A stretch of 64,000 bases of DNA from Phallusia mammillata (Eukaryota > Chordata > Ascidiacea > Phlebobranchia > Ascidiidae), in contig QLIY01000254.1 of NCBI GenBank assembly GCA_003260075.1, positions 1 through 64,000 of the forward strand, read 5' to 3'. The notes under the pieces were generated by a model. The model ran no database searches. It was not told where the DNA came from and worked only from the letters and a program-made list of their open reading frames with translations. Shown piece by piece: positions 22,684-34,619 of this stretch (positions are counted from its first letter, which is position 1; each line of letters starts with the position of its first letter). The position numbers were made by a program, and so were the translations under genes.

Positions 22684-25600
22684 GACTTAAAGAGCCTGGA
22701 GAGTCACTTGTGACAACACTGAATAAGCTGGAGTCTTGTGGCTCGTACAACCTCCTTGCATTCTCATTTCTAGCACTTAAAATCCGGCTTCTTCGACGCC
22801 AAGAGGCCAACAAAGCCCACAGGAACGCATCAGCAGTTGCAAAAATGGGGTGTAGCACCATCATAAGCAATACCGCGTAGAGATAGATTAACGTATCGGC
22901 GTTTGGCAAAAACCAACGTTGGTAGACTGAGTATGCAACCGCTAAGACTCCAAGAAAGGCTGAAAGCGCGCAGAGCGATGTTGCGATGAAACGCCACCGC
23001 TCGAAAACGCGACCATCCGGCGAAAATTTCTCTTCTTCGAGGTAGCGCATAACAGCCTGCTTTAAACTTGGCATAGGTTTACGGCGTAAACAACAATCGC
23101 TTGAGCCAGAGGTGCAGCTATAGCGCCCATACAGAAGCCGAAAATGCTCGTTTCCACCTTCACTGGACTGGACCCATACGCGCAAACGGTCGTTCCATTT
23201 CGGCGCAATGTCGTAAATCCGCACTGGCCGCCGTAACAGGTCGATTTCGGAGTCGGTTTTTGCTGAGCGTGTCGCCAGTTCCTGGTCTGATTCACCCTCT
23301 GATAGCGAGTCATATTCATCTGCTGCTCGGCTAACAGACGCGTTTGACTTTCTTATTGGCAATGGAGAATCGAGCGACGTTAATGAATCGCTACTACTGA
23401 TTATGCGGGCAGAAACTGTTGGAACCATATCTAGATTTTTAGCCTTCTTCTTGGGTGCAGTTTTAGTCGCTGTACCAGCACTACCTTGGGGCTGCATTTC
23501 GCTTCCTCCGCCCCATAGCTTTCTAAGAAACGATGTAAGTCGCGTGCCCATGTTTTCATCACTACCCTCACTGGACCCTTCGTCATCTTCGTGCAAACCC
23601 TCTTTTAAATCTTCAATGCTTGCTCTAAAGCCGCGTTTGTGGGCCTCCATGGGCGATGCACTATAAAAAGAGCTATTGTTGTCACCGTAAGCCTGGTCCG
23701 GGTCGCTGTGGCTCATCTCCTCATCAGTAGCAGCAGGCCGGCTATAACAGCAATCTGCGTCTTGGGGACATTTTGGCTCATGTAGTTGCGACTTGAGGTT
23801 GCAATCGCTTACGCCGCATTCTGTGATGTGCTTAAGGTGTCGAATTTGCCCTGGTGTTAATTGTAGCTGAGCCAAGCATTCGTCGAATGGTGACTGCTGT
23901 GAACAAACCACAGCCCCTTGCGCGTAATCCAAGTCGTAATGAAGATGCGCAAAGTCATCCTTATCATCAACTTGCGGAAAAATACTCCCATCGGCGTCAA
24001 GGCGAGCGAATAACCTCAACAGGCTGCTTAATACAACTCCACCCGCCGCGCCCGCTATGCCTGCCACAGCGATCTGACTTGCGTTAAAGTGAGGTGTTGT
24101 AACTCTGCCCTGGTCTAAGTTTTGGAGTGTTGCTTCGTCATAGAGTAGGTAGTTAACCAATCCGAGCCCTAAACCGATTGAAGCCCAGTGTATCGCCCAA
24201 CGCTGCAAGCTTGTAAAAGATGAACCGAGGGATCTAAAACAAATGTACAAAAATATTGGCTTTTGAATCATGCTTTAATTTAACCTACATAAGCACAGTT
24301 TAAGTATTTTTGCAAATTAGGTCCCAATTAAATTCGTATGTTTTCAGCAAGCTGACCCAAACGCTTATCGGCAGCAAACTAATTGTTTTTTTATGTCAGA
24401 TTAATAGTCTTTATTAGTGATGCCAAAATATCTTAGCTCGGCGTGAATGAATTGGCTCTAAAGCATAACTCCACCGGCTTAAATTTCTGTAGTACTGACC
24501 TGTACCAAGGAAAGATCCATGTATGATTGAGTTGCAGCACTTTCTTCAGATATTCTTTTGTGCTGAGCGCGCCTATGATATCCGCTTTAATGTGGTACGG
24601 TTTCTTGTCGCCACGAAGCCAGGCTCCTACCTTGCTTTTCCAGCATTTTCTGTTGTCCAGACACATTGCCCGGATGCTCCTCAGAAACCTTAATTAAATC
24701 GGGACAAACTATTGTGAGACTTTGGTTAATATTGCTAGGTTCAACATTTAAAGAAACAACACACTAATTACTTTTGTAATTTCAGTTTTCACACACGGTT
24801 GACATAAACGCCAGGTTTATATTATTTTTGCCTTAAACTTTTTTACAACTTAATCAGTCTGCATAGCGCTGTTAAGAATAAGGAGCGTTAACTTAGGTGC
24901 AATAAGAGTAAACAACATGTTCTTTATTTTCAGTCCCAACTATTTAATGTTTATGCGCGACTAGATAATAAATCCCTCAAAGACCGATGCTTCTTTACGC
25001 CTGTTTTACAATGTAATTTAAATTTGATTTGTAGGTTTTTCATGCTAAATTTGATATAGTCGTTAATATAATAAGGGGCCTTGTATTATTGCGAACTGTT
25101 TATTGTACCTCTTGTATTGAAAACAATTTTAAATCTACACCCCCCCCCCACATGTTCTTTATTTTCAGTCCCAACTATTTAATGTTTATGCGCGACTTGA
25201 TAATAAATTCCTCAAAGACTGATGCTTCTTTACGCCTGTTTTACAATGTAATTTAAATTTGAGTTGTAGGTTTTTCATGCTAAATTTGATATTTTTTGTC
25301 TGAATTTTCAACTACCTGACAGTCGTTAATATAATAAGGGGCCTTGTATTATTGCGAACTTTTTATTGTACCTCTTGTATTGAAAACAATTTTAAATCTA
25401 CTTTAGTTATTACTTACCAAGGAGGGCATTCTCCTCTTCTGTCTGTAACCACTTCGAAGGCATCTATACCTCCGAGATAGTGAGGCAAAGCCAAGATGAA
25501 AAGGTCTTTGTTCTGGCTAGCAAACAACCTTCTATTTCCACCTCCTCTTTGCTGTTCGCTGGTACACGTCAGGGTAAACGCCGGTGACGTTGTCAGTTTT

Positions 25601-26195
25601 CCGCACATGCGCAGAAACACCTGTGACGTAGTTCCTCCAGCCGGGCTTTGACCGGTTTCTAAGAGAATGGCGTAGAGACGAAATCCGCTAGGTGGCCTCT
25701 TGGGGAGAAATGTTGGTTGTCGCTGTTGGTAGAATTAATGTGAGGTTTATTATTATTAAGGACTTGGTTAAAAGGTCTTAGGTGTTTGACACGTATACGG
25801 ATGTACAAAAAAATTATATTTTACCTTGAAAATTGTAAATGTATAATATGCGTGATATGTCGTTTTTTTAAAAAAGCTTAAAATGAGAAAGTTAGTTTTA
25901 TTTTAATCGCTTTATGGCAGCTCAACTGAAAAAAAACTGTCATAGGGTACAAAAACAGTACCACAACGCATAACAGAGAGTACCAAAACACAAATTTATA
26001 ACCAAAGACTATTTTGTTACACCCACTTCTTACCTCTATATTGGCCTTTGAATCTTTGGACCAAGCCAAGTAACCCATAATGACATACAGCATTACTACG
26101 TCAAACATAGTAAATGCGGTCACCAACTGTCCGGACAAACTATTGGTCAGTAGTTCGTCAGGGTTAAAAGAAATTCTCCCAGTTCTGTTCAACAT
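22679..26195 (-). CDS. Short polycystin-1-like protein with PLAT domain
   Basis: Four exons join in frame: 26195-26034, 25722-25418, 24688-24500 and 24233-22679, giving 736 residues. Order: a short N-terminus with TM1 at about residues 26-46; a PLAT/LH2 domain at about 70-190 (YAILLETG, GGTTSQVF, the WFL turn, KKPYHIKADI); the family's linker HTWIFPWYR with FTSLQRW entering TM2; TM3 (AVAGIAGAAGGVVLS); a long acidic and Ser-rich cytoplasmic loop of roughly 230 residues; and two more TMs near 610-670. Polycystin-1 family proteins have a large ectodomain with a GPS site before TM1 and further TMs with a channel-like region after. Both are absent here: the ATG sits about 25 codons before TM1, and TAA follows shortly after TM5, inside a polyadenylation signal. 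It could be a genuine mini-polycystin or a gene model missing upstream exons, though the neighbouring SLC6 gene leaves little room. Confidence 0.82.
24915..25409. repeat. Duplicated intron sequence around a C10 run
   Basis: Sequence beginning ACATGTTCTTTATTTTCAG at 24915 is repeated from 25150, with ten C at 25140-25149 between the copies. The copies differ by a few substitutions and by a block of about 40 bp present only in the second. The block lies in the second intron of the polycystin-like gene, so it does not affect the protein. Confidence 0.75.
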
Positions 26196-26393
26196 TTTGC
26201 CTTCTTTCAGCAGCCAGTATTGTTTTGATTAAATTTATTTCTGCAGTTTCGTTTTTTAACAACAACAAAACTTTCCCACTCCCAACAACAAGGCTTGTTA
26301 CGTCATAATGTGTATTATATCGTTTCTATGAAACTTGTGATTTATTAATAACATTACAAAGAAGTATTCAACATAAAACTTCTGTTGTAAACT

Positions 26394-26587
26394 TGTAACG
26401 TAAATGACCTAATATTCGCATTTCCATCCTGTGCCCAAACATCAATTAGCAATTATATGAGCTTAACTTCTGCGTTCTCACGCAATCCAACACTTGAGGT
26501 ATATAAATCACGTAACGAGAAAACTTGCAAGTCACGTCCGCTCCTGCTCATGACGTCAATGCGAATGTTATGTCATTTACGTTACAA
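26394..26587. mobile_element. Fold-back MITE between two genes
   Basis: The 30-bp arms 26394-26423 and 26558-26587 are inverted repeats with only two mismatches (outer end TTGTAACGTAAATGAC). The element is about 194 bp, has no coding capacity and lies just upstream of the polycystin-like start and downstream of the SLC6 stop. The superfamily is not identified. Confidence 0.7.
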
Positions 26588-26950
26588 ACTAGTTGTTGTG
26601 TGGACAATAAATTAACACACACATGTTTAACGAACATATATTACAAGTCAGTTTACCGAGAACACAAATTCTAGTAGAAGTTACAAACAATGCAATGGTT
26701 TGAAAACGAATTTGTTACATTAAAAACAGTGTGACTTTACCTTTTTACCATTTTTTAAACACAATTCCAAATCCAATATTCAAGTTACAATAATGACGTC
26801 ATGTATTAGCCATTTTGCCGTACAATATTACGTCACAAACAGCTTTGTATCAAATTTTTCACACAAAAATAATATCAATTAAAGATTTAATGAATTTGTT
26901 GCACTGACAAAAAAGACAACTCAGTAGAAAGTAACAAAAATGCAACTGCT

Positions 26951-29900
26951 CTAAAATTCTTGTGAATCTTGGTCTATGTAAGGAATTTCTTTGTCAGAAA
27001 ACGGGTCAACGTTTTGATAATATCCATCATTTTGCTCTGTGGCTCCATTTGGCGGTTTACCATTATTGTCATAAGCCTGGTTAGTATTTCCCTCCATTGG
27101 TTTTGCCCAAGCATCGCTCACAGCGTTCTTGGTGTTTGTGGGGCACATTTTTGTACGTATAAGCTGGTATACCGCCCCTAGCGGAATCCAGATTGTACAG
27201 CTCAGTGTGATGATAACAATGATCGCCAATGCAAAGTCCGGGTATGGCAAACTTATGTTGTATCCCTGTGGAGAGAATCGTAATTAATCGTAAACCTATT
27301 TTTTACTAAAGTTTACTAGGCAGAGAGTAGACACATGAAAATATTTGCTGCACTTAACTATTGTGTGGTCACATCATGCACATGTTATGTTAGTAACAGT
27401 GGTTTCAAGTGTACTATGGGATCTTGTGTGTATGTCCAGTTACATGAAAATCTATGCTGAATATAAATTTTTGTGTGGTCACAGCATGCACATCTAATGC
27501 TGCCGACAGTGATCCTCAGTATACCCAGGGAGCTCGCATGTATGCCCAGACACATAAAAATACATGCTGCGCATAAACTAGTATGAGGTCACAGCGTGTA
27601 CATCTAACGTTGCTCATAGCGTTCTACAGTGTACTCAGGGAGCTTGTGTGTATGCCCAGTCACATAAAAGTCACTGCTACGCACAAACTTATGTGTGGTC
27701 ACAGCGTGAATAATTAATGTTGCTCCCCCCCCCCCCACTGCTACGCACAAACTTATGTGTGGTCACAGCGTGAATAATTAATGAATAATTAATAAAGTGG
27801 TCCTTAGTGTACTTAGAAAGCTTGCGTGTATGCCCAGAGAGATTGAAAATATATATTGTGCATAAACATGTGTGGCCACACCGTACACATTTATTGAGCT
27901 TACAATGGTTCTCAGTGTACTCAGGAAGCTTGTCTTTATGTGTGTCTGCACAGCCACATAAAAAGTCACTGGTTACAAGCTTTCAGTAATTACCTCTGGT
28001 TGCCAGGCCATATATCGCAGTGGCCTGCTGGCACTGTCGTACAAGTAGTAGATAAAAACTGCCAGTAGGAGAAGGGGGCTTATCACAGGTATGGTCGCCC
28101 ACCAGAAGTAGAAGGCTGCCTTGCGAAAGATGTTGTTTCGGGGAGGAAGCAGTTTACTTAGCTCACGGTCAAAGCTGTATTAAATTATGACATGACTTGA
28201 AAACTTGAAATGTATATTGTTCAAAATTATATCTTTTACAGTGATAAAGAAGGTTATAGTACACGGTGAATACATTTTATTGCAAACGTTTCGACAATCA
28301 TCACTGTTCCTAGGAATCCGTTAATTCGTCGTATTAATCAGTACTAAGCAGGCTAAATGTTGATGCTTTAACCTGAATTTATAAGCCCCAAACCCGGCCA
28401 AAATTCTATTTTTTAAGCCTAAAATAACCCAAAACCTAAAAATCTCCAAAGTTTTGATTTTATCACAAACGTGGCCACTGATGAAATCAGCCCCAAATCA
28501 AGTATATTTTAACTTAAGCCTGAAACCGCTTTGAAAGGCCAGGCCCGAGTTGCAACTCTAAAATATGAGTTACTATGCACGTATATTTCACCAGTCAAAC
28601 TAACTTGTCATATCGGTAAATCCACCCGACAGCAATCAGCTCAAAGAATGCGATGATAAGCAGAGGTAGAGAACCCGCCCACTCATTGAAAACATCAAGC
28701 CAATAGTTTCCGGATTGAATGACGAAAGTTAGAGACACAATAAAAGATACCAAAATAATACCAACTGTAATTCAAAAATAGGTTTTTGTTTTGTTTGAAA
28801 AATCCAGTTATGTGGTTTGGGAAACAAAAGAGTTTTGTTACAATTACCGATGTGTATTGTGGCGTGTGCAAAAGTGTTTTTTTATTGTGCTTTTACGTAA
28901 GGCACAAAAAATTGAGCAGTGGTTTTAGGCGAGCCCCAAGTTTCTGATTCATGAAGCTATTAATTTTGTTTTAGTACGATAGCACTTTATTGCAGAAGAA
29001 AACTAGTAAAACTGAGATAAAACGCCCAGATAGTTTTTTTAAGTTTTTCTCCGTTAAAGGAAAGTTTTTCTATGTGTTTTGTGGTCTGCAGAGCTTTTCT
29101 TACAGATTTTAAACAATCCTACAAAACATAGGCATATCTGCTTTTCTTCACGAAACCTGTACTTACTCACGACAAACTCGTTTCTGAATCTTTTTGTCAA
29201 ACCGAGATCGTTAAGAGGAGTAAGCACTCCTTCAATATTTCCAAACATTGAGTCCAATCCCAAAGTGAGAAGCATTAGGAAGAAGAGAATCGCCCAAAAC
29301 GGAGAACCTGGCATTTCCAAGATGGCGTCCGCGAATACAATGAAAGCGAGCCCAGTACCTGAGGCGCCCTGTGAAAAAAAGAAATTGAAATTTGATTGTG
29401 ATTTGGATTAGCAAAAGAATACATAGCGGCATAATCGCACTAAAACTTGTACTAGACATAAAATATAAAATAAACATTAGAAGGGCAAAAAATGAATTGC
29501 ACAAAAGAAAACTTGTTTTGTTCATTTTTTAATCATTTTGTTAGTAACCATTATTCTGATATAAAAATAAATGTAAGTACAATCATCTAAAATTTACCCA
29601 ATTTTAAAATTAGAAACAGGCATGATTTTCGACAATTATTTTTTCAGCAAGTGTCCGTATTAGAATTTGATCTTTTTAAAAAAAAACGAGCAATTGTTAT
29701 CATTTCCCTACCTCGTCCAAGTTTTTAGTCACACTGCATTCTGGAATACTTAAGTCATCCAGCGTCAGAGTTCCATTAGCCAGCACAAAATTGTTGTCTG
29801 TCAGATATTGTTCGTAAGTGTCGATCGTAATGTTTTGTTCGGGTAAATCAAATTCGTTCAGAATTATTTGAATGTTTCTAAATTTAAAAAAAATAGTAAA

Positions 29901-32900
29901 ATGATCCGAAGTTTAAGAGTCTCTTGTTGATTTTTTTGCCAGTAGAGGTCGCAATAACAGGGTTCGGCGCATTGATCTGTAGAGGGGACTCTCTTTGCGA
30001 CATTTTATGTCATCTTTAGTTTGGTTTTCTCGGTTTCGTAAAGTTGCTGTTTTATTTAGTTAAATCCGTTAGAATACATTGCTTGCAGCACTGTCGCTAG
30101 GTTTCTTGCTCAGGGCAAAAACTAGGGATCGAAGCGGGTTTTGAACCAACAATCTTGTTAGTACAATGCGCTTTGGCATTTCCTTGATCTATGAGAGAAT
30201 ATTTTTCACTTAAATTGTTTCAACCATCATCAGATTCCATTAGGTTGGTGTCGAGACAAGGTCATAACTAGACAGGAGACTTTTTTATATTTCCATTTTA
30301 TATATTCTATATCCTATTTACCTATGTACTAAAAACACCATTGGCCTACACATGATTGTTTTTGCACGCAAAAACGAATGGGACCCCAGACACCTGTTTA
30401 TGCTAATGGATACGATACAAAAATGCTGCTATTATTTGAAGACGTTAAAGACAAATTTTCTTACTGATTCGCACATTCCTCATAATCCACAGTTGCTTTA
30501 AATCCCAGCACAGCAAAGATAACCACACTGGCCAGCAGACTGGTGGCGCTGTTGGTAATACACACAATAAATGTATCCAATTCCACGTCGCTGTCCCTTG
30601 CGTTATAACTTGAGAAGGCGATCATTCCCCCGAATGCGAGACTCAAGGAGAAGAAAATCTGTGTCGCTGCCGTCAACCAGATTTGTGGGTCGGATAACAA
30701 CGATGTCTGTGGCGTAAGACAGGACATTGTTTTAAATCAAAAGTTATAATATTGCGTTGTGAAAACTTCAAAGGCATTTTTAGTTGTGTAGCCTTAGCTG
30801 TAGAAACTAAATGGTATGTTTAAGAGAAGTTGATTTAAACTTTTGGTTCTTGCAAATATTGTAGTTTATAGTTGAAGCTACAAAACGGGTAAAGTGGTAA
30901 TATTCCTGTTTGGTTTGGTATGGTCACTTTGCATTGTATTCACATTTTACCTCGAACATTTTTAGACGCACAAAGCACTGACCCTAGATGGCGCTAGTGA
31001 GTCAATATAAGGCATTTTACCATAATGAGGATTTCACATGCTTTACATGTCAGTATGTTATGGCTAAAAATGCCTCACAAACCGATACATCACCATCGAG
31101 ATATGGGGTGAACATTTGTAATATATTTGTTGGCAAAGTTGTACAGCTAAAAAAACTCTTGACACTCGCAAGGTAGTGGGTTCTAATTCCGGCTTGGTAC
31201 TTTGCATTTTTTCACAATTGCGTAAATAAATGGGTTGATAAACGCTAAACACACTTCCCAAAAGAGAACAGTATGTAAAGTTAGCTTTTTGAGTGTGGGC
31301 TTTTTGGGCATAATGTATTCAGGTTTTTTCAACAATGCTTCATAAAAATACAGAACAAAACTGCTTATGTTCTTACGTCTGGACTGAAGAGATACTGCAA
31401 ACCGGCTCCTGAGCCTTTCAGAGTCAATCCACGAACGAGGAAACAAAACAACACAACGTATGGGAAAGTGGCTGTGAAGTAGACCACCTGTAACACAACA
31501 ATGTTAAACATAGGTAAACAAACGAAAGCATAGTGATAAATTGCTGGTTTGACAGGTTTCACACCACAGTGGCGTATAGTCTTAATGTATAACTTTATAA
31601 TCGCCCTAAAGTTGTAACCACACCATAATAGGCGTCAGAAAAATTTGAGTTTTGATAACGTGGTTAACTGTAACTTATGCGAAACCTTAGGTCACAGGTG
31701 TTGCAAACTGACCAGTTCAAAGGTTAATTGTGGTGGCAATGCCCTCTCTTGTGGACAAATTATTGTCTGACCAAGTGAAAAATCGTCCGAAAATCGATCA
31801 CAAACTTAAATATTAACTTTTCACGAGCAAAGTGTTTGCGTAGCGACAGCAAACCGAGGCAGGTTGAGACAGGTGGACAAAAGCACACAATAACTGTTCA
31901 GGACAAATATTTGCTATTCACAGACCTTTTTCCACCAACTTTTCTTTGTATTGCACCAAATAGCGATGAGTCACTTGCGCTATAAGCAGCACTGTTTATA
32001 AAGGGAGGGTAAATTGTGACGCCACAATCATTTGTCACTATGTGGGTTGGGTTGTTAAGCCTATATGTATATTGTTTAGTGTTTCACCTTATATTTCGTT
32101 CTTGACCACTTTAAAAATAGCACTTCACAAAATTCTATTCACATAGGTGTAATTTTGTTAAAACATCTGTTTTGATGCCTCCTATGAAAAACTCTGTATT
32201 CAAAACAATCTAAAATTTAAAACACAATAGGGAAAGTACCTTTCCTGACGATGCAATGCCTTTTATGACGCACAATGCTACGATAAGCCAGGCGAGAATT
32301 AGAGAAGCCAGCAGATGGGGTTGGATAAATCCTGGTTCTGCTATACTGGGTGATATGTTGAGGGTTTCTCTGTACCAGAAATACTCAGTGTTAGATGACT
32401 CCTGACATTCCTGTACGTATGCTGTGTGTTGCTAGCCGTGTCCACTGGGCATCTGTTCCACGGAAGCGTCTCCTGTCATAAAACGGGTGATAAGTTTAAG
32501 GCCTTTTTTACAAACAATGTGAAAACCTTTTCTCGCGATTTTTAGATCCAGACACGGACTTGTTACATGGATAAACGTTTTTTGTACTGATAATAAGGTC
32601 AATGACCGCTGAAACGTTTGCAATTAAATAAATTTTCCAGATACAATTATGCTGGCAGTTTTGTTGGTGGTTAGAATTTCGAACGGATATTCTCAGAACA
32701 TAAAAACACAACGTAATTTAATAATAGCATAATCTGTTACCAAAACATTTGAAGAAATATGAAGGTTTCAACAACTATTTGGGCTCTTTTTTTCTAAAGG
32801 TGCATCAATTATTCCTCTAGTCTATAGTGTGAAATTGGTGTTAGATCATTTGTAAGTAACGGCCACTAGAGGCGCAGGGTGACACCCTTTCTTTGTGAAA

Positions 32901-34619
32901 TTATGGTTTGAGTAATTGGACGTGTAAATGTTTCTATTCACCTGAAAAGAGTTGCACATGTACCATATGCACCAGGCTATGATCGTGTTGTAAAACATTC
33001 CCACGAGCAGTGAGACGAACATGCTGCAAACGCCAACACCTGGACGACAACAAAAATTCCGTTGTACATGTATAACAACATCTAATAACAAACGGACTCA
33101 ATGGCAGCCTAAACAAATACAGTGCTCCGTGCCTGTTGAAGACGTCATACACATTTAAGCCGGCCTCCCAAGTATTGCATTAGGGTGGAAAATCTTGCGG
33201 TGGGATTCCACATGAATTGTTAAACAAAGCGTATTGCTTTTTAAGTTTGGGTTTGGGTTTTCTGTTTAAAAAACTCACTTTTCTACAACAAAATGCACAT
33301 CTTTGTGCAATCCCACCACAAACTACCTAATTTCTTCATTAGGGTGGAAAATCTTGCGGTGGGATTCGAACCCACGACAGTACCTTAAAGCTTAAAACAG
33401 CGCTACACTGGCCAAACTACAATTATAACGGCTTTACACTTATGAAAACCACATGAATTGTTAATAAAGTTGCAATAAAATGTATAAGTGCTTGCGTTCT
33501 ATTCTTTTTTTCCTTAGTTTATCGTGCACTGTACTACGCGCATTCAGTGTCCCTGATGAAGTCAACCTGTATAGGACGTCGAATCGCGGAATAAAATGAC
33601 ATTTGCCAGAAGAGCTCTATAAACTTGCAATAAAATGTGTTTACTTTTTGCTAAAAGCTCTCCACAAGTTTGGATTTTGTGTAAAAATCAAGAAATGTTA
33701 TTTACACTGGATTTTTGGTAAGAAATGAATCAAAACCTTATGATTTTCTTGGAACATCTCGTTTACTCAAGGGGCTCTACAGTACACTTTTAAAACCATT
33801 GCAGTCGAACTTACCGACCAAATAGGGGCTGAGTTTCTTCCAAGCTCCCACACTACCTTGTCTCAACCACTGGCCAACTGAAAGCTCCAAATAGAGTAGG
33901 GGAAATCCCTCGAAAACAAGCATGATGAGATAAGGAATGAGGAAAGCCCCTGTGAGTAACAAGTTTGTGGTTACCATGCAACGGTGTTTGATATCGAGAT
34001 TGCAGGTAAAAGATTAACTTTTTCATGTGAAAGTTAAAAGCAAGATTATTAATTTGGGTTGAGTTGCCAGAATCACGCTTAGAGGAGGAAATTAAAAATT
34101 TAATCAAATATAGTGCGACCCCACACCTTTATAACCACTTTCATATGCTTTGAGATATATGTAAATTTTTTGTTGTTAACAAAAACGAACGCCAAAATTT
34201 ATGATCAGGGTAAATTTGAATCATCAAACAATGCAAGTTGCTCTCAAGGTTGTGGATTCTAATCCTGTCTCGGTTGCTTGTGTTTCCCTGACCAAGAAAC
34301 TTGAGCGGTATTGTTCCAACCCAGTATTGAAGTTACCAATTCCCCCAAGTAAAATAATCAGATAAAAAAGATTCAAGGCAGTTTGACAGAGGACTCGTTG
34401 CGAACATAACGCATTCAGGCGTTGCCCGCCCACCGAGGATAAACATGAAACGAATAAAGCGAAAGCAAAAGGAATTTACGCACCTCCTCCATTGCTTTGT
34501 AGCTGATAAGGAAATCGCCAGACGTTTCCGAGTCCCACTGCGAACCCGATACAGGTAAGGAGAAACTGTGCCTTGTTATCCCATTGCGGTCTCCCATCTT
34601 CATCGACGTTTCCTCCCAT
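26951..34619 (-). CDS. SLC6 transporter, B0AT/NTT4 type (copy 1)
   Basis: Eleven exons: 34619-34484, 33949-33815, 33039-32942, 32472-32240, 31487-31377, 30706-30465, 29877-29712, 29368-29167, 28764-28605, 28174-27994 and 27265-26951, about 658 residues. TM1 has [12 protein letters not shown], the Na+/Cl- symporter signature, followed by GGGAFLIPY. Later come the [11 protein letters not shown] loop, typical of the SLC6A15-A20 amino-acid branch, IFFSL and [11 protein letters not shown]. The expected role is Na+-coupled neutral amino-acid uptake at the plasma membrane. Exon lengths 111, 242, 166, 160 and 181 are shared with the next SLC6 gene. Exon 4 is 233 bp and changes frame between the CPVDTASN stretch and AYVQEC, at a CA run near 32425, so this allele or sequence is broken or misread. 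The start MGGNVDEDG is the only in-frame ATG after an acceptor-like TTTTAG. ATTAAA follows the stop. Confidence 0.88.
27361..27975. repeat. 110-bp tandem repeat array
   Basis: A unit recognisable by TGTGTGGTCACAGC recurs at 27361, 27471, 27581 and 27691, a period of exactly 110 bp, and a further diverged unit follows the 12-C run (27725-27736). It lies in the last intron of SLC6 copy 1. Related units in the opposite orientation occur at about 45490-45750 and 50795-50915. Confidence 0.85.
33178..33367. other. Patchwork insertion flanked by a 31-bp direct repeat
   Basis: The 31 bp at 33178-33208 recur exactly at 33337-33367. Between them lie 16 bp identical to 33449-33464, followed by 115 bp (33222-33336) identical to 36251-36365. 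The pieces join with 1-2 bp overlaps. It lies in an intron of SLC6 copy 1. It looks like copied fragments stitched together rather than a transposon. Confidence 0.75.
33345..33425 (-). repeat. tRNA-derived SINE-like sequence
   Basis: On the minus strand a box A-like GTAGTTTGGCCAGTGTAGC is followed by a perfect 5-bp T stem and loop, GTGGGTTCGAATCCCAC. No matching acceptor stem closes around it, so it is not a functional tRNA. Similar T-arm remnants lie near 1441, 31172, 34247, 39035, 41805 and 49438. Confidence 0.55.

Noticed and set aside
33345..33425. tRNA gene
   Set aside because: The T arm is intact but no acceptor stem pairs; treated as a SINE-type relic. The same holds for the pieces near 1441, 34247, 39035, 41805 and 49438.
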